Source of the DNA: CAZHJE01 sp964532965 | GTDB lineage: Bacteria > Patescibacteriota > WWE3 > UBA101185 > UBA10185 | Reading direction: 5' to 3' | Assembly: GCA_964532965.1 (NCBI GenBank) | Contig: CAZHJE010000040.1 | Coordinates: forward strand, 1-6,409 | DNA: 6,409 bases | Shown: positions 1 through 6,023 of the stretch, one piece after another | Numbering within the stretch: position 1 is the first letter of the stretch | Layout of the letters: every line of letters begins with the position of its first letter | Translations under genes and position numbers: made by a program | Notes under the pieces: model-generated | Told to the model about the DNA's origin: nothing | Database searches by the model: none | Seen by the model: only the letters and a program-made list of their open reading frames with translations

Positions 1-48
1 ATGAAAAAAATTATAGTAGAAGATTTAATGAAAGCAGGTACAAAATGA
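1..48 (+). CDS. Possible 3' end of an upstream gene (partial)
   Basis: A reading frame open from the first base ends at TGA 46-48 and would encode at least 15 residues (MKKIIVEDLMKAGTK). Its stop overlaps the ATG of the next gene (ATGA at 45-48), a typical arrangement for translationally coupled genes, so this is probably the C-terminal end of a gene that begins left of the window. It happens to have an ATG at base 1, so a tiny complete peptide cannot be excluded. The fragment is too short to assign a family. Confidence 0.4.
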   Translation: MKKIIVEDLMKAGTK

Positions 49-431
49 AGTATGTAGATGGTTTTGTTTTAATTGTTCCAGAAAATGAAGTTGAAGCATA
101 CAAAAAAATGGCCGCTGATGCAGCTAAAATTTGGAAGAAATACGGGGCTTTAGAATATTTTGAATGTATTGGTGATGATTTGAATCCAAACATGGGCGGT
201 ATGACAGAAATTACTTTTTCTGATGTTATGCAAAAAAAAGATAATGAAACTGTTTGGTTTTCGTTTATTATATTTGAATCTAAAGAACATAGAGATGAAG
301 TAAATGCAAAAGTTATGCAAGATCCGGAGATGGGGCCAGACAACTGGAAAGATAAAACAATGCCTTTTGATATGAAACGGATGCTATATGGTGGGTTTAA
401 AGCAGTAGTCGAAGAAAAACAAGATGCCTAA
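45..431 (+). CDS. DUF1428 (YbaA-like) family protein
   Basis: This 128-residue protein matches the DUF1428 family typified by E. coli YbaA. Seen in the sequence: the N-terminal MKYVDGFV block (residues 1-8), a central KVMQDPEM block and the C-terminal MPFDMKRMLYGGF block, all family hallmarks, with total length near the family norm of about 115-130. Family members adopt a ferredoxin-like, dimeric alpha/beta-barrel fold; no reaction is established, so none is assigned. The frame is open to the window edge, but ATG 45 is chosen because YbaA proteins begin exactly at MKYVDGF and an AGG at 36-38 lies 6 nt upstream. The gene overlaps the next one by 8 bp. Pairing with an SRPBCC protein suggests a small cytosolic stress or small-ligand module, which is inference. 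Confidence 0.88.
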   Translation: MKYVDGFVLIVPENEVEAYKKMAADAAKIWKKYGALEYFECIGDDLNPNMGGMTEITFSDVMQKKDNETVWFSFIIFESKEHRDEVNAKVMQDPEMGPDNWKDKTMPFDMKRMLYGGFKAVVEEKQDA

Positions 432-840
432 CAAACGAATTGTAATTAAAACAGAAATTAACCGAGCTGTAGACAAGGTTTGGGAAATGTATACCACCCC
501 AAAACACATTGTTTGTTGGAATAATGCCTCAGAGGATTGGCACACACCATATGCAGAAAACGATCTAAAAGTTGGTGGTAAATTTCTTTTTAGAATGGAA
601 GCAAAAGATGGTAGTGCAGGTTTTGATTTTGAAGGGATATATGACAAGGTAATAAAAAATGAGCTGATAACGTATTCTTTAGCCGATGGTAGAAAAATAG
701 AAGTGGTGTTTGATGGTAACAACGCTAAAACTCATATAACCGTAACGTTTGATCCAGAGAATACTAATCCATTAGAGATGCAGAAAGCTGGGTGGCAAGC
801 TATTTTAGATAATTTTAAAAATTATGTGGACGGTACGTAG
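424..840 (+). CDS. SRPBCC / AHSA1-type domain protein
   Basis: This is a 138-residue single-domain protein of the SRPBCC (START-like) superfamily, AHSA1/YndB branch (COG3832 type). Seen: an N-terminal strand with VDKVWEMYTTPKHIVCWN (residues 16-33), the tryptophan-rich turn typical of the family; DLKVGGKFLFRME; an F-EGIYD strand; and a C-terminal amphipathic helix GWQAILDNFKNYV, which normally closes the hydrophobic pocket. Members bind small hydrophobic ligands or act as co-chaperone-like proteins; the ligand here is unknown and the protein should be cytosolic, with no signal peptide. ATG 424 lies inside the end of the DUF1428 gene, giving an 8-bp overlap, so translation is probably coupled. 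The stop is TAG 838-840. The copper operon begins about 100 bp downstream from its own promoter, so no functional link to copper is implied. Confidence 0.88.
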   Translation: MPNKRIVIKTEINRAVDKVWEMYTTPKHIVCWNNASEDWHTPYAENDLKVGGKFLFRMEAKDGSAGFDFEGIYDKVIKNELITYSLADGRKIEVVFDGNNAKTHITVTFDPENTNPLEMQKAGWQAILDNFKNYVDGT

Positions 841-879
841 TAATTGAGTATTTTTTATCTAATCATGTAATTTATCTAA

Positions 880-909
880 TTGACAAATACCTAGTTAATA
901 TCGTATGCT
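880..909 (+). promoter_or_regulatory. Sigma70-type promoter of the csoR-copA operon
   Basis: A perfect -35 box TTGACA (880-885) is followed after 18 bp by TATGCT (904-909, four of six consensus bases). The predicted start point is near 916, giving a leader of only about 28 nt before csoR. No Shine-Dalgarno sequence precedes the csoR ATG (bases 937-943 read TATAACC), so initiation may not depend on one. The CsoR-type operator starts immediately downstream and covers the predicted start point. The remainder of the 841-943 spacer is AT-rich with no other recognised feature. Confidence 0.72.
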
Positions 910-914
910 ATTTA

Positions 915-933
915 TATCCCCCCATGGGGGATA
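915..933. promoter_or_regulatory. Putative CsoR operator (inverted repeat)
   Basis: TATCCCCC-CAT-GGGGGATA is a perfect 8-bp inverted repeat with a 3-nt centre. Known CsoR operators are short pseudo-palindromes with runs of C and G flanked by AT, placed over the promoter, and this site fits that class. It lies 10 bp before the csoR start codon and over the predicted transcription start, so a bound tetramer would block RNA polymerase; Cu(I) binding to CsoR would relieve this. Its C/G runs stand out sharply in otherwise AT-rich spacer DNA. No second full copy was seen in the window. Confidence 0.8.
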
Positions 934-943
934 GTATATAACC

Positions 944-1201
944 ATGAAAACACATAAAGATAAAATCTCGCATAGAATAAAAATTATTAAAGGTCATCTA
1001 AATGCAATAGAAAAAATGATAAGTAGCGATGCTTACTGTATAGAAATAGTTCACCAATCCTTAGCTGTACAAAAAGCGCTCAAAAAACTTGATCAGGTAA
1101 TTATGGAAAAACATATTAATCATTGTGTTACAGAACAAGCGAAAAAAGGAGACACAAAAAAAATAACACAAGAGTTACTAAGTATATACAAATATAAATA
1201 A
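944..1201 (+). CDS. csoR: CsoR-type copper-sensing transcriptional repressor
   Basis: This 85-residue all-helical protein belongs to the CsoR/RcnR/FrmR family (DUF156). Known role: a homotetramer binds operator DNA and releases it when Cu(I) occupies an inter-subunit Cys-His-Cys site. Seen: the family helix-1 block HRIKIIKGHLNAIEKMI (residues 10-26), then Cys32, His57 and Cys61. The spacing (25, then 4) is the same as that of Cys36-His61-Cys65 in the Mycobacterium tuberculosis protein. Cys61 argues against FrmR and RcnR, which lack a cysteine there. The length is normal for short CsoR proteins. The gene opens the operon, sits just behind the operator it should bind, and ends 3 bp before the next gene, so autoregulation is likely. 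The exact ligand, Cu(I) rather than another thiophilic metal or a sulfur species, is inferred from these residues and the CopA neighbour. Confidence 0.92.
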   Translation: MKTHKDKISHRIKIIKGHLNAIEKMISSDAYCIEIVHQSLAVQKALKKLDQVIMEKHINHCVTEQAKKGDTKKITQELLSIYKYK

Positions 1202-1204
1202 AAT

Positions 1205-2572
1205 ATGAACAAAAAACTTAATGAAAATACAAAAACATACTATATAAAGGGAATGCATTGTGCAAGTTGTGAACTTTTAATAGAAAAAGAGATCACAAAA
1301 TTAAAATGTGTTGATAAAGTTTCTGTATCTCTTAAAAATAATAGTGCTGAAATAGCTTCTGTAACTAAAAACTTTCCGGATGTTAAAACATTAAATGACG
1401 CACTTGCAAATCTTGGGTACTCTTTTACTTTAACTAAGCCTGTGGAAAAAAAACTATCACGTGATGATGCACTCAAAGTAGTAGGAATATTTTTATTATT
1501 TATTATTGTATTCTTTTTATTTGAACGTACAAACTTCTTTATGAAACTTTCTATTAACAGTAGCTCCTCTATAGCAACCTACTTTTTGTTTGGTTTAATA
1601 GCTAGCCTTTCTAGTTGCGCTGCTCTTGTTGGCGGAATATTACTTTCGCTTTCTGGGCAATGGCACGCTTTATATAACGGTAACGTTAAAAAAAGTTATA
1701 CGCCATTTTTGTATTTTAATGTCTCTAGAATTATTGCCTTTGCATTATTTGGAGGATTGTTAGGTTTAATAGGTAGCTACATAAGCATATCTATTGGTTT
1801 TTCTGCAATAACATCGCTGTTAATTTCGATTATTATGCTATTTATCGGTTTTCAAATGTTAAACATACATTGGTTTAAAAATATAAAATTTTCTACGCCA
1901 AAAGCATTGCCAAAATATATAAGTGATACCACTAATTTTAAAGGTAAATATATGCCGCTGTTAATTGGAGCATTAACATTCTTTATACCATGTGGCTTTA
2001 CATTAATTGCCCAAGTTAATGCTATTACTTCAGGGTCTTTTTTGCGGGGTGCCTCTTTGCTTGCCGCATTTTCTTTAGGAACATTACCGGTATTAGCATT
2101 AATAAGCTTTTCTAGTGTTAAATTTTACACAAATCAAGCAATGGCCAAAAAATTTAACTTATTTGCAGGCATGCTTATTATCTTTTTTGCGTTGTACACA
2201 GTAAATGCTCAGTTAAATGTACTTGGCTTGCCTAGTTTAAATGATGTGCCAAATACTTTTAGCCCATCAAAAAAAGAATCTGTAGTAGCAGTAGTAGACA
2301 AGGGTATTCAACTTATGCAAATGGAAGCCACTGCTTTTGATTATTATCCACCGGTATTTAACATCAAAGCAGGCATACCAACTAAATGGGAAATTTATAA
2401 CAGTGGTGCGTCTGGTTGTGCACAAGCAGTATATGCCCGAGGACTCTACCCAAATGTTATTTATCTTAAACCAGGCTTAAATGAAGTTACCTTTACTCCT
2501 ATGAATAAGGGCACATATAAAATCTCTTGTTCTATGGGTATGGTACCGCCGGTTATAGTAAATGTTTATTGA
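1205..2572 (+). CDS. HMA–DsbD/TauE-like membrane–cupredoxin fusion protein
   Basis: This 455-residue protein joins three modules. Residues 11-75 form an HMA metal-binding domain with GMHCASC, giving Cu(I) ligands Cys19 and Cys22. Residues about 90-336 hold roughly seven hydrophobic helices resembling the DsbD_2 / TauE-SafE class, with a Cys in each half: Cys138 (SSCAALVGG) and Cys263 (FIPCGF). Residues about 360-455 form a cupredoxin-like beta domain with Cys405, Cys442 and Met444/Met446 (SCSMGM) as likely ligands, Cys405 taking the place usually held by His. Seven helices would put HMA in the cytoplasm and cupredoxin outside, by simple counting. The gene starts 3 bp after csoR and is followed by the 27-residue peptide and copA, so it is almost certainly CsoR-regulated. 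Such proteins are usually annotated sulfite exporter TauE/SafE family, but copper handling or thiol redox fits better. Whether it moves copper, electrons or neither is unknown. Confidence 0.82.
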   Translation: MNKKLNENTKTYYIKGMHCASCELLIEKEITKLKCVDKVSVSLKNNSAEIASVTKNFPDVKTLNDALANLGYSFTLTKPVEKKLSRDDALKVVGIFLLFIIVFFLFERTNFFMKLSINSSSSIATYFLFGLIASLSSCAALVGGILLSLSGQWHALYNGNVKKSYTPFLYFNVSRIIAFALFGGLLGLIGSYISISIGFSAITSLLISIIMLFIGFQMLNIHWFKNIKFSTPKALPKYISDTTNFKGKYMPLLIGALTFFIPCGFTLIAQVNAITSGSFLRGASLLAAFSLGTLPVLALISFSSVKFYTNQAMAKKFNLFAGMLIIFFALYTVNAQLNVLGLPSLNDVPNTFSPSKKESVVAVVDKGIQLMQMEATAFDYYPPVFNIKAGIPTKWEIYNSGASGCAQAVYARGLYPNVIYLKPGLNEVTFTPMNKGTYKISCSMGMVPPVIVNVY

Positions 2573-2583
2573 AAGAAAATTAT

Positions 2584-2667
2584 ATGACTTTAGTTGTTAA
2601 CGTAGTAGTTATTTTGTTTATGCTCACTGTTTTGTGGTTCTTTTTTGGCAAAAAAGGAAATAGCTAA
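2584..2667 (+). CDS. 27-residue single-helix membrane peptide in copper operon
   Basis: A short ORF (ATG 2584, TAA 2665-2667) fills the gap between the fusion gene and copA. It encodes MTLVVNVVVILFMLTVLWFF, then F-G-K-K-G-N-S: one continuous hydrophobic helix of about 20 residues ending in aromatic residues and a lysine pair, the pattern of a membrane-anchored micropeptide with a cytoplasmic basic tail. A purine stretch GAAAGAAAA (2571-2579) lies just upstream, and its stop is 1 bp from the copA ATG, consistent with coupled translation. It recalls CcoS-type small proteins and, by my recollection only, N-terminal anchors of some cupredoxin proteins with a WWFFG-like end. It could assist CopA or be a vestige of a once separate cupredoxin anchor. 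No functional assignment is made. Confidence 0.55.
   Translation: MTLVVNVVVILFMLTVLWFFFGKKGNS
2654..2660 (+). promoter_or_regulatory. Shine-Dalgarno deciding the copA start
   Basis: AAGGAAA lies 8 nt before ATG 2669 and is the clearest ribosome-binding site in the operon. It supports the ATG over the in-frame TTG at 2645, which would sit upstream of this site and inside the 27-residue gene. The site lies in that gene's last codons. Confidence 0.55.
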
Positions 2668-2668
2668 T

Positions 2669-4500
2669 ATGAATAATACCAATAAAATAACTACACTTCA
2701 TATTTCTGGCATGCATTGTGCAAGCTGTGCTGTACTCATTGCGAAGGCTTTACAAGAGCTACCTGGTGTTAAAAGTGCAAATGTAAATTATGCAAATGAA
2801 CAAGCATTGATAGAGCACGATACATCTTGTACAGTAGAAGACCTTATTATGCAGGTTAAAAATACTGGGTATAAGGCTATTTTGTTTAATAACACTGATG
2901 CCGAAGATATTATAGATAAAGAAAAACAAACAGAATTTAAGAATCTTAAACGAAAATTATTAATTAGCGCAATATTAACAACACTCTTGTTAATAGGTGT
3001 AATGGTACCTTCAGCACCTAGTATACTTAAAAATCTTTATGTAATGTGGTTGATAGCTACTCCAGTTCAATTTTGGATTGGGGCAAGATATTATCAAAGT
3101 ACACTTTCTGGATTAAAAAGACGGTCAGCAAATATGGATACTTTAATAGCATTAGGTACTTCGGTTGCATATTTCTATTCTGTTTTTGCACTTTTTTTTA
3201 AAGAAACACTTATGTCTATGGGCATAGACGTACATGTTTATTTTGAAACATCCGCAACAATTATCACTTTAATCTTACTAGGAAAGTTTTTAGAAGCTAA
3301 AGCAAAAGGGCAGACATCTGAAGCTATTAAAAAACTTATGGGGTTGCAAGTTAAAACAGCTAGAGTTTTAAGAGATAACAAAGAAGTACAAATTCCTGTA
3401 GGGGATGTTATAGTTGGCGATATTTTGATTGTAAAACCTGGAGATAAGATCCCTGTAGACGGCAAAATTATTGAAGGCGAATCGTATGTTGATGAAAGTA
3501 TGGTCACAGGCGAAAGTGTTCCTGTTCATAAAAGTATTGGCGCTACAGTAGTAGGAGCAACAATAAATAAGTCTGGTTCGTTTAACTTTGAAGCAACTAA
3601 AGTAGGCAATGAGACCATGTTAGCACAAATTATTGAAATGGTTCGACAAGCACAGGGGTCAAAAGCGCCCATACAAAAATATGTCGATACGATATCTTCT
3701 TATTTTGTGCCGTCTATAATATTAATAGCTTTAGTTACCTTTTTAATTTGGTTTAATTTTGGGCCACAACCTGCCTTTTTACTTGCGTTAATTAACTTGA
3801 TTTCAGTATTAATTATTGCTTGTCCATGCGCGTTGGGTCTAGCCACACCTACTTCTATAATGGTAGGTGTTGGTAAAGGTGCACAAAATGGGATTTTAAT
3901 TAAAGATGCACAAGGATTAGAGATTGCAAATAAAGTAGAATATGTTGTTTTTGATAAGACTGGAACTTTGACTAAAGGAACACCCGAAGTGCAATCTTTT
4001 ATATTTACAANNNNNNNNNNNNNNNNNNNNNNNNNNNNNNNNNNNNNNNNNNNNNNNNNNNNNNNNNNNNNNNNNNNNNNNNNNNNNNNNNNNNNNNNNN
4101 NNNNNNNNNNGAGCTGCAAGAGTATGGAAAGAAAAAAAGAATTGTTGCAATGGTAGGTGATGGAATTAATGATGCCCCGGCACTTGCTGCCGCTGATATA
4201 GCAGTTTCTATGGGGAATGGTACTGATATTGCGATGGCAACATCGGGAATAGTTTTACTTAGAGGTGATATTTCGCTTGTACCAAAAGCAATTAACTTGT
4301 CAAAGGCTACAATGAGTAATATTAAGCAAAATCTTGCCTGGGCATTTGGCTATAATGTAATTTTAATTCCAGTAGCTATGGGTGCTTTATATCCATTTTT
4401 TGGTTTGCTGTTAAACCCTATGCTTGCAAGTTTTGCAATGGCGCTATCAAGCGTTTCTGTTGTTTTTAATGCATTAAGATTGAAGAGCTTAAGACTTTAG
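2669..4500 (+). CDS. copA: Copper-exporting P1B-1-type ATPase, interrupted by assembly gap
   Basis: This is a CopA-type pump that exports Cu(I) from the cytoplasm using ATP. From ATG 2669: an HMA domain with GMHCASC (Cys17, Cys20); transmembrane segments from about residue 96; actuator motif TGES (280-283); the ion-channel CPC (385-387, ACPCALGLATPTS); and the phosphorylation site DKTGTLT (Asp429). After the N-run come GDGINDAP (4156-4179), Y-N in helix 7 (FGYNV) and M-x-x-S-S in helix 8 (MALSSV), the P1B-1 signature for Cu(I). The nucleotide-binding domain, including the expected HP and TGD motifs, is hidden by the gap. The frame before the gap and that after it (codon start 4111) disagree across exactly 100 bases, so the Ns are a placeholder; an intact gene needs a missing length of 3n+2. 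Family spacing suggests about 470-500 bp is absent. The two pieces are one gene by motif order. It ends the operon with TAG 4498-4500. Confidence 0.93.
4011..4110. other. Assembly gap of 100 Ns inside copA
   Basis: One hundred Ns, a conventional placeholder for unknown gap size. The flanks encode the start of the P-domain (DKTGTLT, then 12 more residues) on the left and the GDGIND region on the right, so the missing DNA should encode the rest of the P-domain and the whole N-domain of the same ATPase. An insertion or rearrangement within the gap cannot be excluded. Confidence 0.97.
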
Positions 4501-4530
4501 TTTTTGTGAATTATCTAAAACCAATTTATA

Positions 4531-4573
4531 CTTAGTAGTATATGCAAAAGATGCTAAGACTCCCCAATTTTTT
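4531..4573 (+). terminator. Weak candidate terminator after copA
   Basis: CTTAGTA (4531-4537) can pair with TGCTAAG (4552-4558): seven pairs, one of them U-G, with a 14-nt loop. A run of six Ts follows at 4568-4573, separated by 9 nt. The stem is AT-rich and the T-run is further away than usual, so this is a tentative call, made mainly because two transcription units converge here. The rest of the 4501-4653 spacer contains no supported gene. Confidence 0.28.
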
Positions 4574-4588
4574 AGTACTGGTGTTTAG

Positions 4589-4618
4589 AAAAATGTAAGT
4601 TATCGACCACCAGCTTAC
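4589..4618 (-). terminator. Weak candidate terminator after the hydrolase gene
   Basis: Reading the minus strand, GTAAG (4618-4614) pairs with CTTAC (4599-4595), followed by ATTTTT (4594-4589). The stem is only five pairs with a long loop. Position 36 bp beyond the stop of the minus-strand hydrolase and the T-run make it plausible but weak. Confidence 0.22.
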
Positions 4619-4653
4619 GCAAGAGGTAACATGTCTTGTTATGGTTGTAATTT

Positions 4654-5220
4654 CTATATTGTTTTTAACAAAGCTGTTATCAACTGATGTTCAAAGCCCT
4701 CAAAATAATGGTTTCCTTGTGTTTTGTGTATAGCCATACCTAAATCGAAGTCATCTTTTAAATTTTGAACATCTTGTGGAGATGCATATTCATCTTGCTC
4801 TGGTTGTACAACAGTTACTCTTCCACCCTTGTTTATATATTTTTTAATAATCTCACCAACAGCATTCCTTGTGGCATCTTTTCGAACAGATAGCCCCAAT
4901 AAGACCAAGTGATCTATTTGTATGTTTCTTGTTGTAGCTACTAAACCAACAAAGCCGCCATTAGAATGTCCGATAACTGTTAATTTTTCATATTTTTGTG
5001 TTAGCAGGAATGTTTTTACTTCGTCACTCTCAGCAATCTGCTCTGGATCTTTTTGTATTCCCTTCTCAATAAATGAGAATTCAAGCATTGTTACATTTGC
5101 TGCAATATTTTTTATTCCATTAAATATTGCTGTCAGTAGTGGTGAGTTAATTCCGGTCGCAGAGCCGTGTAGAACTAATACTAAATGTTTTGAAGTCTTA
5201 TTGTTACTGATTGTTTTCAT
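4654..5220 (-). CDS. Small alpha/beta-hydrolase fold protein
   Basis: This 188-residue protein has the compact alpha/beta-hydrolase fold. Seen: a first core strand LVLVLHGSATG (residues 13-23), whose HGSAT would shape the oxyanion hole; the nucleophile elbow GHSNGG with Ser86 (84-89); the strand DHLVLLGLS (103-111); a candidate acid Asp143 in QPEQDEYAS after strand RVTVVQP; and the catalytic His171 in GNHYFEGFE. The full triad is therefore present and the protein is probably an active esterase, thioesterase or related hydrolase. The length, about 190, lacks a cap domain. No signal peptide is visible, so it should be cytosolic. The substrate is unknown. It begins 4 bp after the stop of the upstream minus-strand gene with no clear Shine-Dalgarno site, so the two are probably co-transcribed, and it converges on copA. 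Confidence 0.85.
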   Translation of the reverse strand: MKTISNNKTSKHLVLVLHGSATGINSPLLTAIFNGIKNIAANVTMLEFSFIEKGIQKDPEQIAESDEVKTFLLTQKYEKLTVIGHSNGGFVGLVATTRNIQIDHLVLLGLSVRKDATRNAVGEIIKKYINKGGRVTVVQPEQDEYASPQDVQNLKDDFDLGMAIHKTQGNHYFEGFEHQLITALLKTI

Positions 5221-5224
5221 ATGT

Positions 5225-5974
5225 TTATTTTACCAACGAAATATTTTCTGCAACAAAATATCTTGATTCAGCATAACCCCATGTCCAGTAACCTTCCACT
5301 ATCACTTTCTGCCCCATAACCTGCTCAAACTGCTCCCATATCTTATTTGAATTTGGTGATGTAATAGCCTCATACTTCATAGTGGGAATCCCGCTAGCTG
5401 AAAATTCGTCTAAAAAGGGTTCAGCTAATTTAACGGTGTAATCATATGTAATATCTGGATATACACGGTCGATTCTCTTTAATACCCCGGTAATAGTTTG
5501 AGTTTTTATCTCGGGCGGCCGCTCGCCACCCCAATATGGAGTGCAGTTTGAATAGTTTGTTAATCTAACTGATTCTAGCATGAGCTTTGTTTTACCATAG
5601 CCATCTATGTTTTCGTTTGTCTTAACAGTTCCAGTAAGTTCTACACATTTATTTATAAACGAGTCTAAATTTTGTTTTGAGGTGCTTTCTATCGGCACAA
5701 AGTCTTCTAAAAGCCCATTACTATTAATATGGTCTAGTACAAAGCCTTCCAAAGCTAAACCCATTGACTCAGACCATGTAATATCATCAAGTTTATATTT
5801 TCTAATTGATCCATATATTTTAGTTAGATTTTCTGCAGCTGGCATTTGTTCAGTGGTTGGTTTAGAAGTGCGATTTGATTTTAAATAAATTATTACAAGA
5901 CTAAACCCAACAACAATAAGAACTAAAAGAAACAGTGTTTTGTTTTTCACATAGAAAGTATAGCAAAACTTCAT
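5225..5974 (-). CDS. Membrane-anchored protein of unknown function
   Basis: A 249-residue protein not assigned to a family. Seen: one hydrophobic helix (about residues 12-31), then a Ser/Thr/Pro/Lys linker and a globular part that should lie outside the membrane. The globular part has short beta-type segments ending in glycine, such as VELTGTVKT (111-119), QTITGVLKRID (159-169) and QKVIVEGYW (222-230), each followed by a polar loop; this looks like OB-fold-type strands and is only a guess. Cys110 and Cys144 might form a disulfide. The start is ambiguous: ATG 5974 gives an unusual aromatic leader MKFCYTFY, while GTG at 5950 (then KNKTLF) would put a basic tail directly before the helix and lie at the predicted start point of an internal TGCTATACT element, hence be nearly leaderless. 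ATG is kept as the default. The hydrolase follows after 4 bp. Confidence 0.72.
   Translation of the reverse strand: MKFCYTFYVKNKTLFLLVLIVVGFSLVIIYLKSNRTSKPTTEQMPAAENLTKIYGSIRKYKLDDITWSESMGLALEGFVLDHINSNGLLEDFVPIESTSKQNLDSFINKCVELTGTVKTNENIDGYGKTKLMLESVRLTNYSNCTPYWGGERPPEIKTQTITGVLKRIDRVYPDITYDYTVKLAEPFLDEFSASGIPTMKYEAITSPNSNKIWEQFEQVMGQKVIVEGYWTWGYAESRYFVAENISLVK
5957..5965 (-). promoter_or_regulatory. Extended -10 element inside the 5' end of the anchored-protein gene
   Basis: On the minus strand TGCTATACT matches the extended -10 form TGnTATAAT with one change. It would start RNA near 5950, exactly at an in-frame GTG. The -35 position (TAAACT) is poor, which is tolerable for an extended -10 promoter. 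Confidence 0.35.
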
Positions 5975-5994
5975 GGTCGAGTTTACGGAACGCC

Positions 5995-6023
5995 ATTTTG
6001 AACTATCTAACCTCGATTGACAA
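5995..6023 (-). promoter_or_regulatory. Candidate promoter for the minus-strand unit
   Basis: On the minus strand, TTGTCA (6023-6018) and CAAAAT (6000-5995) are separated by 17 bp. The start point would be near 5988, giving a leader of about 14 nt to ATG 5974. Its -35 box shares five bases with the oppositely directed TTGACA box, so the two promoters may compete. Confidence 0.4.

Noticed and set aside
820..856. Possible terminator after the SRPBCC gene (AATTA/TAATT stem and six Ts at 851-856)
   Set aside because: Only five A-T pairs with a long loop; too unstable to call, although a transcript end here would make sense before the copper promoter.
1756..1765. Second copy of ATTGTTAGGT, shared with the hairpin at the window end
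   Set aside because: It lies inside a membrane-helix coding region with no inverted partner; a 10-bp match of this composition is expected by chance.
2570..2572. TGA read as glycine or tryptophan (alternative code)
   Set aside because: The cupredoxin domain is complete at this codon and readthrough would add only a few residues; no conserved position in any gene requires TGA decoding.
2645..2668. TTG 2645 as the start of the copper ATPase
   Set aside because: It lies upstream of the AAGGAAA Shine-Dalgarno site and within the 27-residue ORF; ATG 2669 is well spaced from that site and gives a normal CopA N-terminus.
4150..4500. A separate 116-residue gene starting at ATG 4150
   Set aside because: The frame is open back to the gap edge at 4111 and encodes the GDGIND-to-helix-8 end of the same P1B ATPase; it is a fragment created by the N-gap.
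4542..4598. 18-residue plus-strand ORF (starting MQKMLRLPNF) after copA
   Set aside because: No Shine-Dalgarno, no promoter, overlaps both weak terminator candidates and is a length expected by chance in AT-rich spacer DNA.
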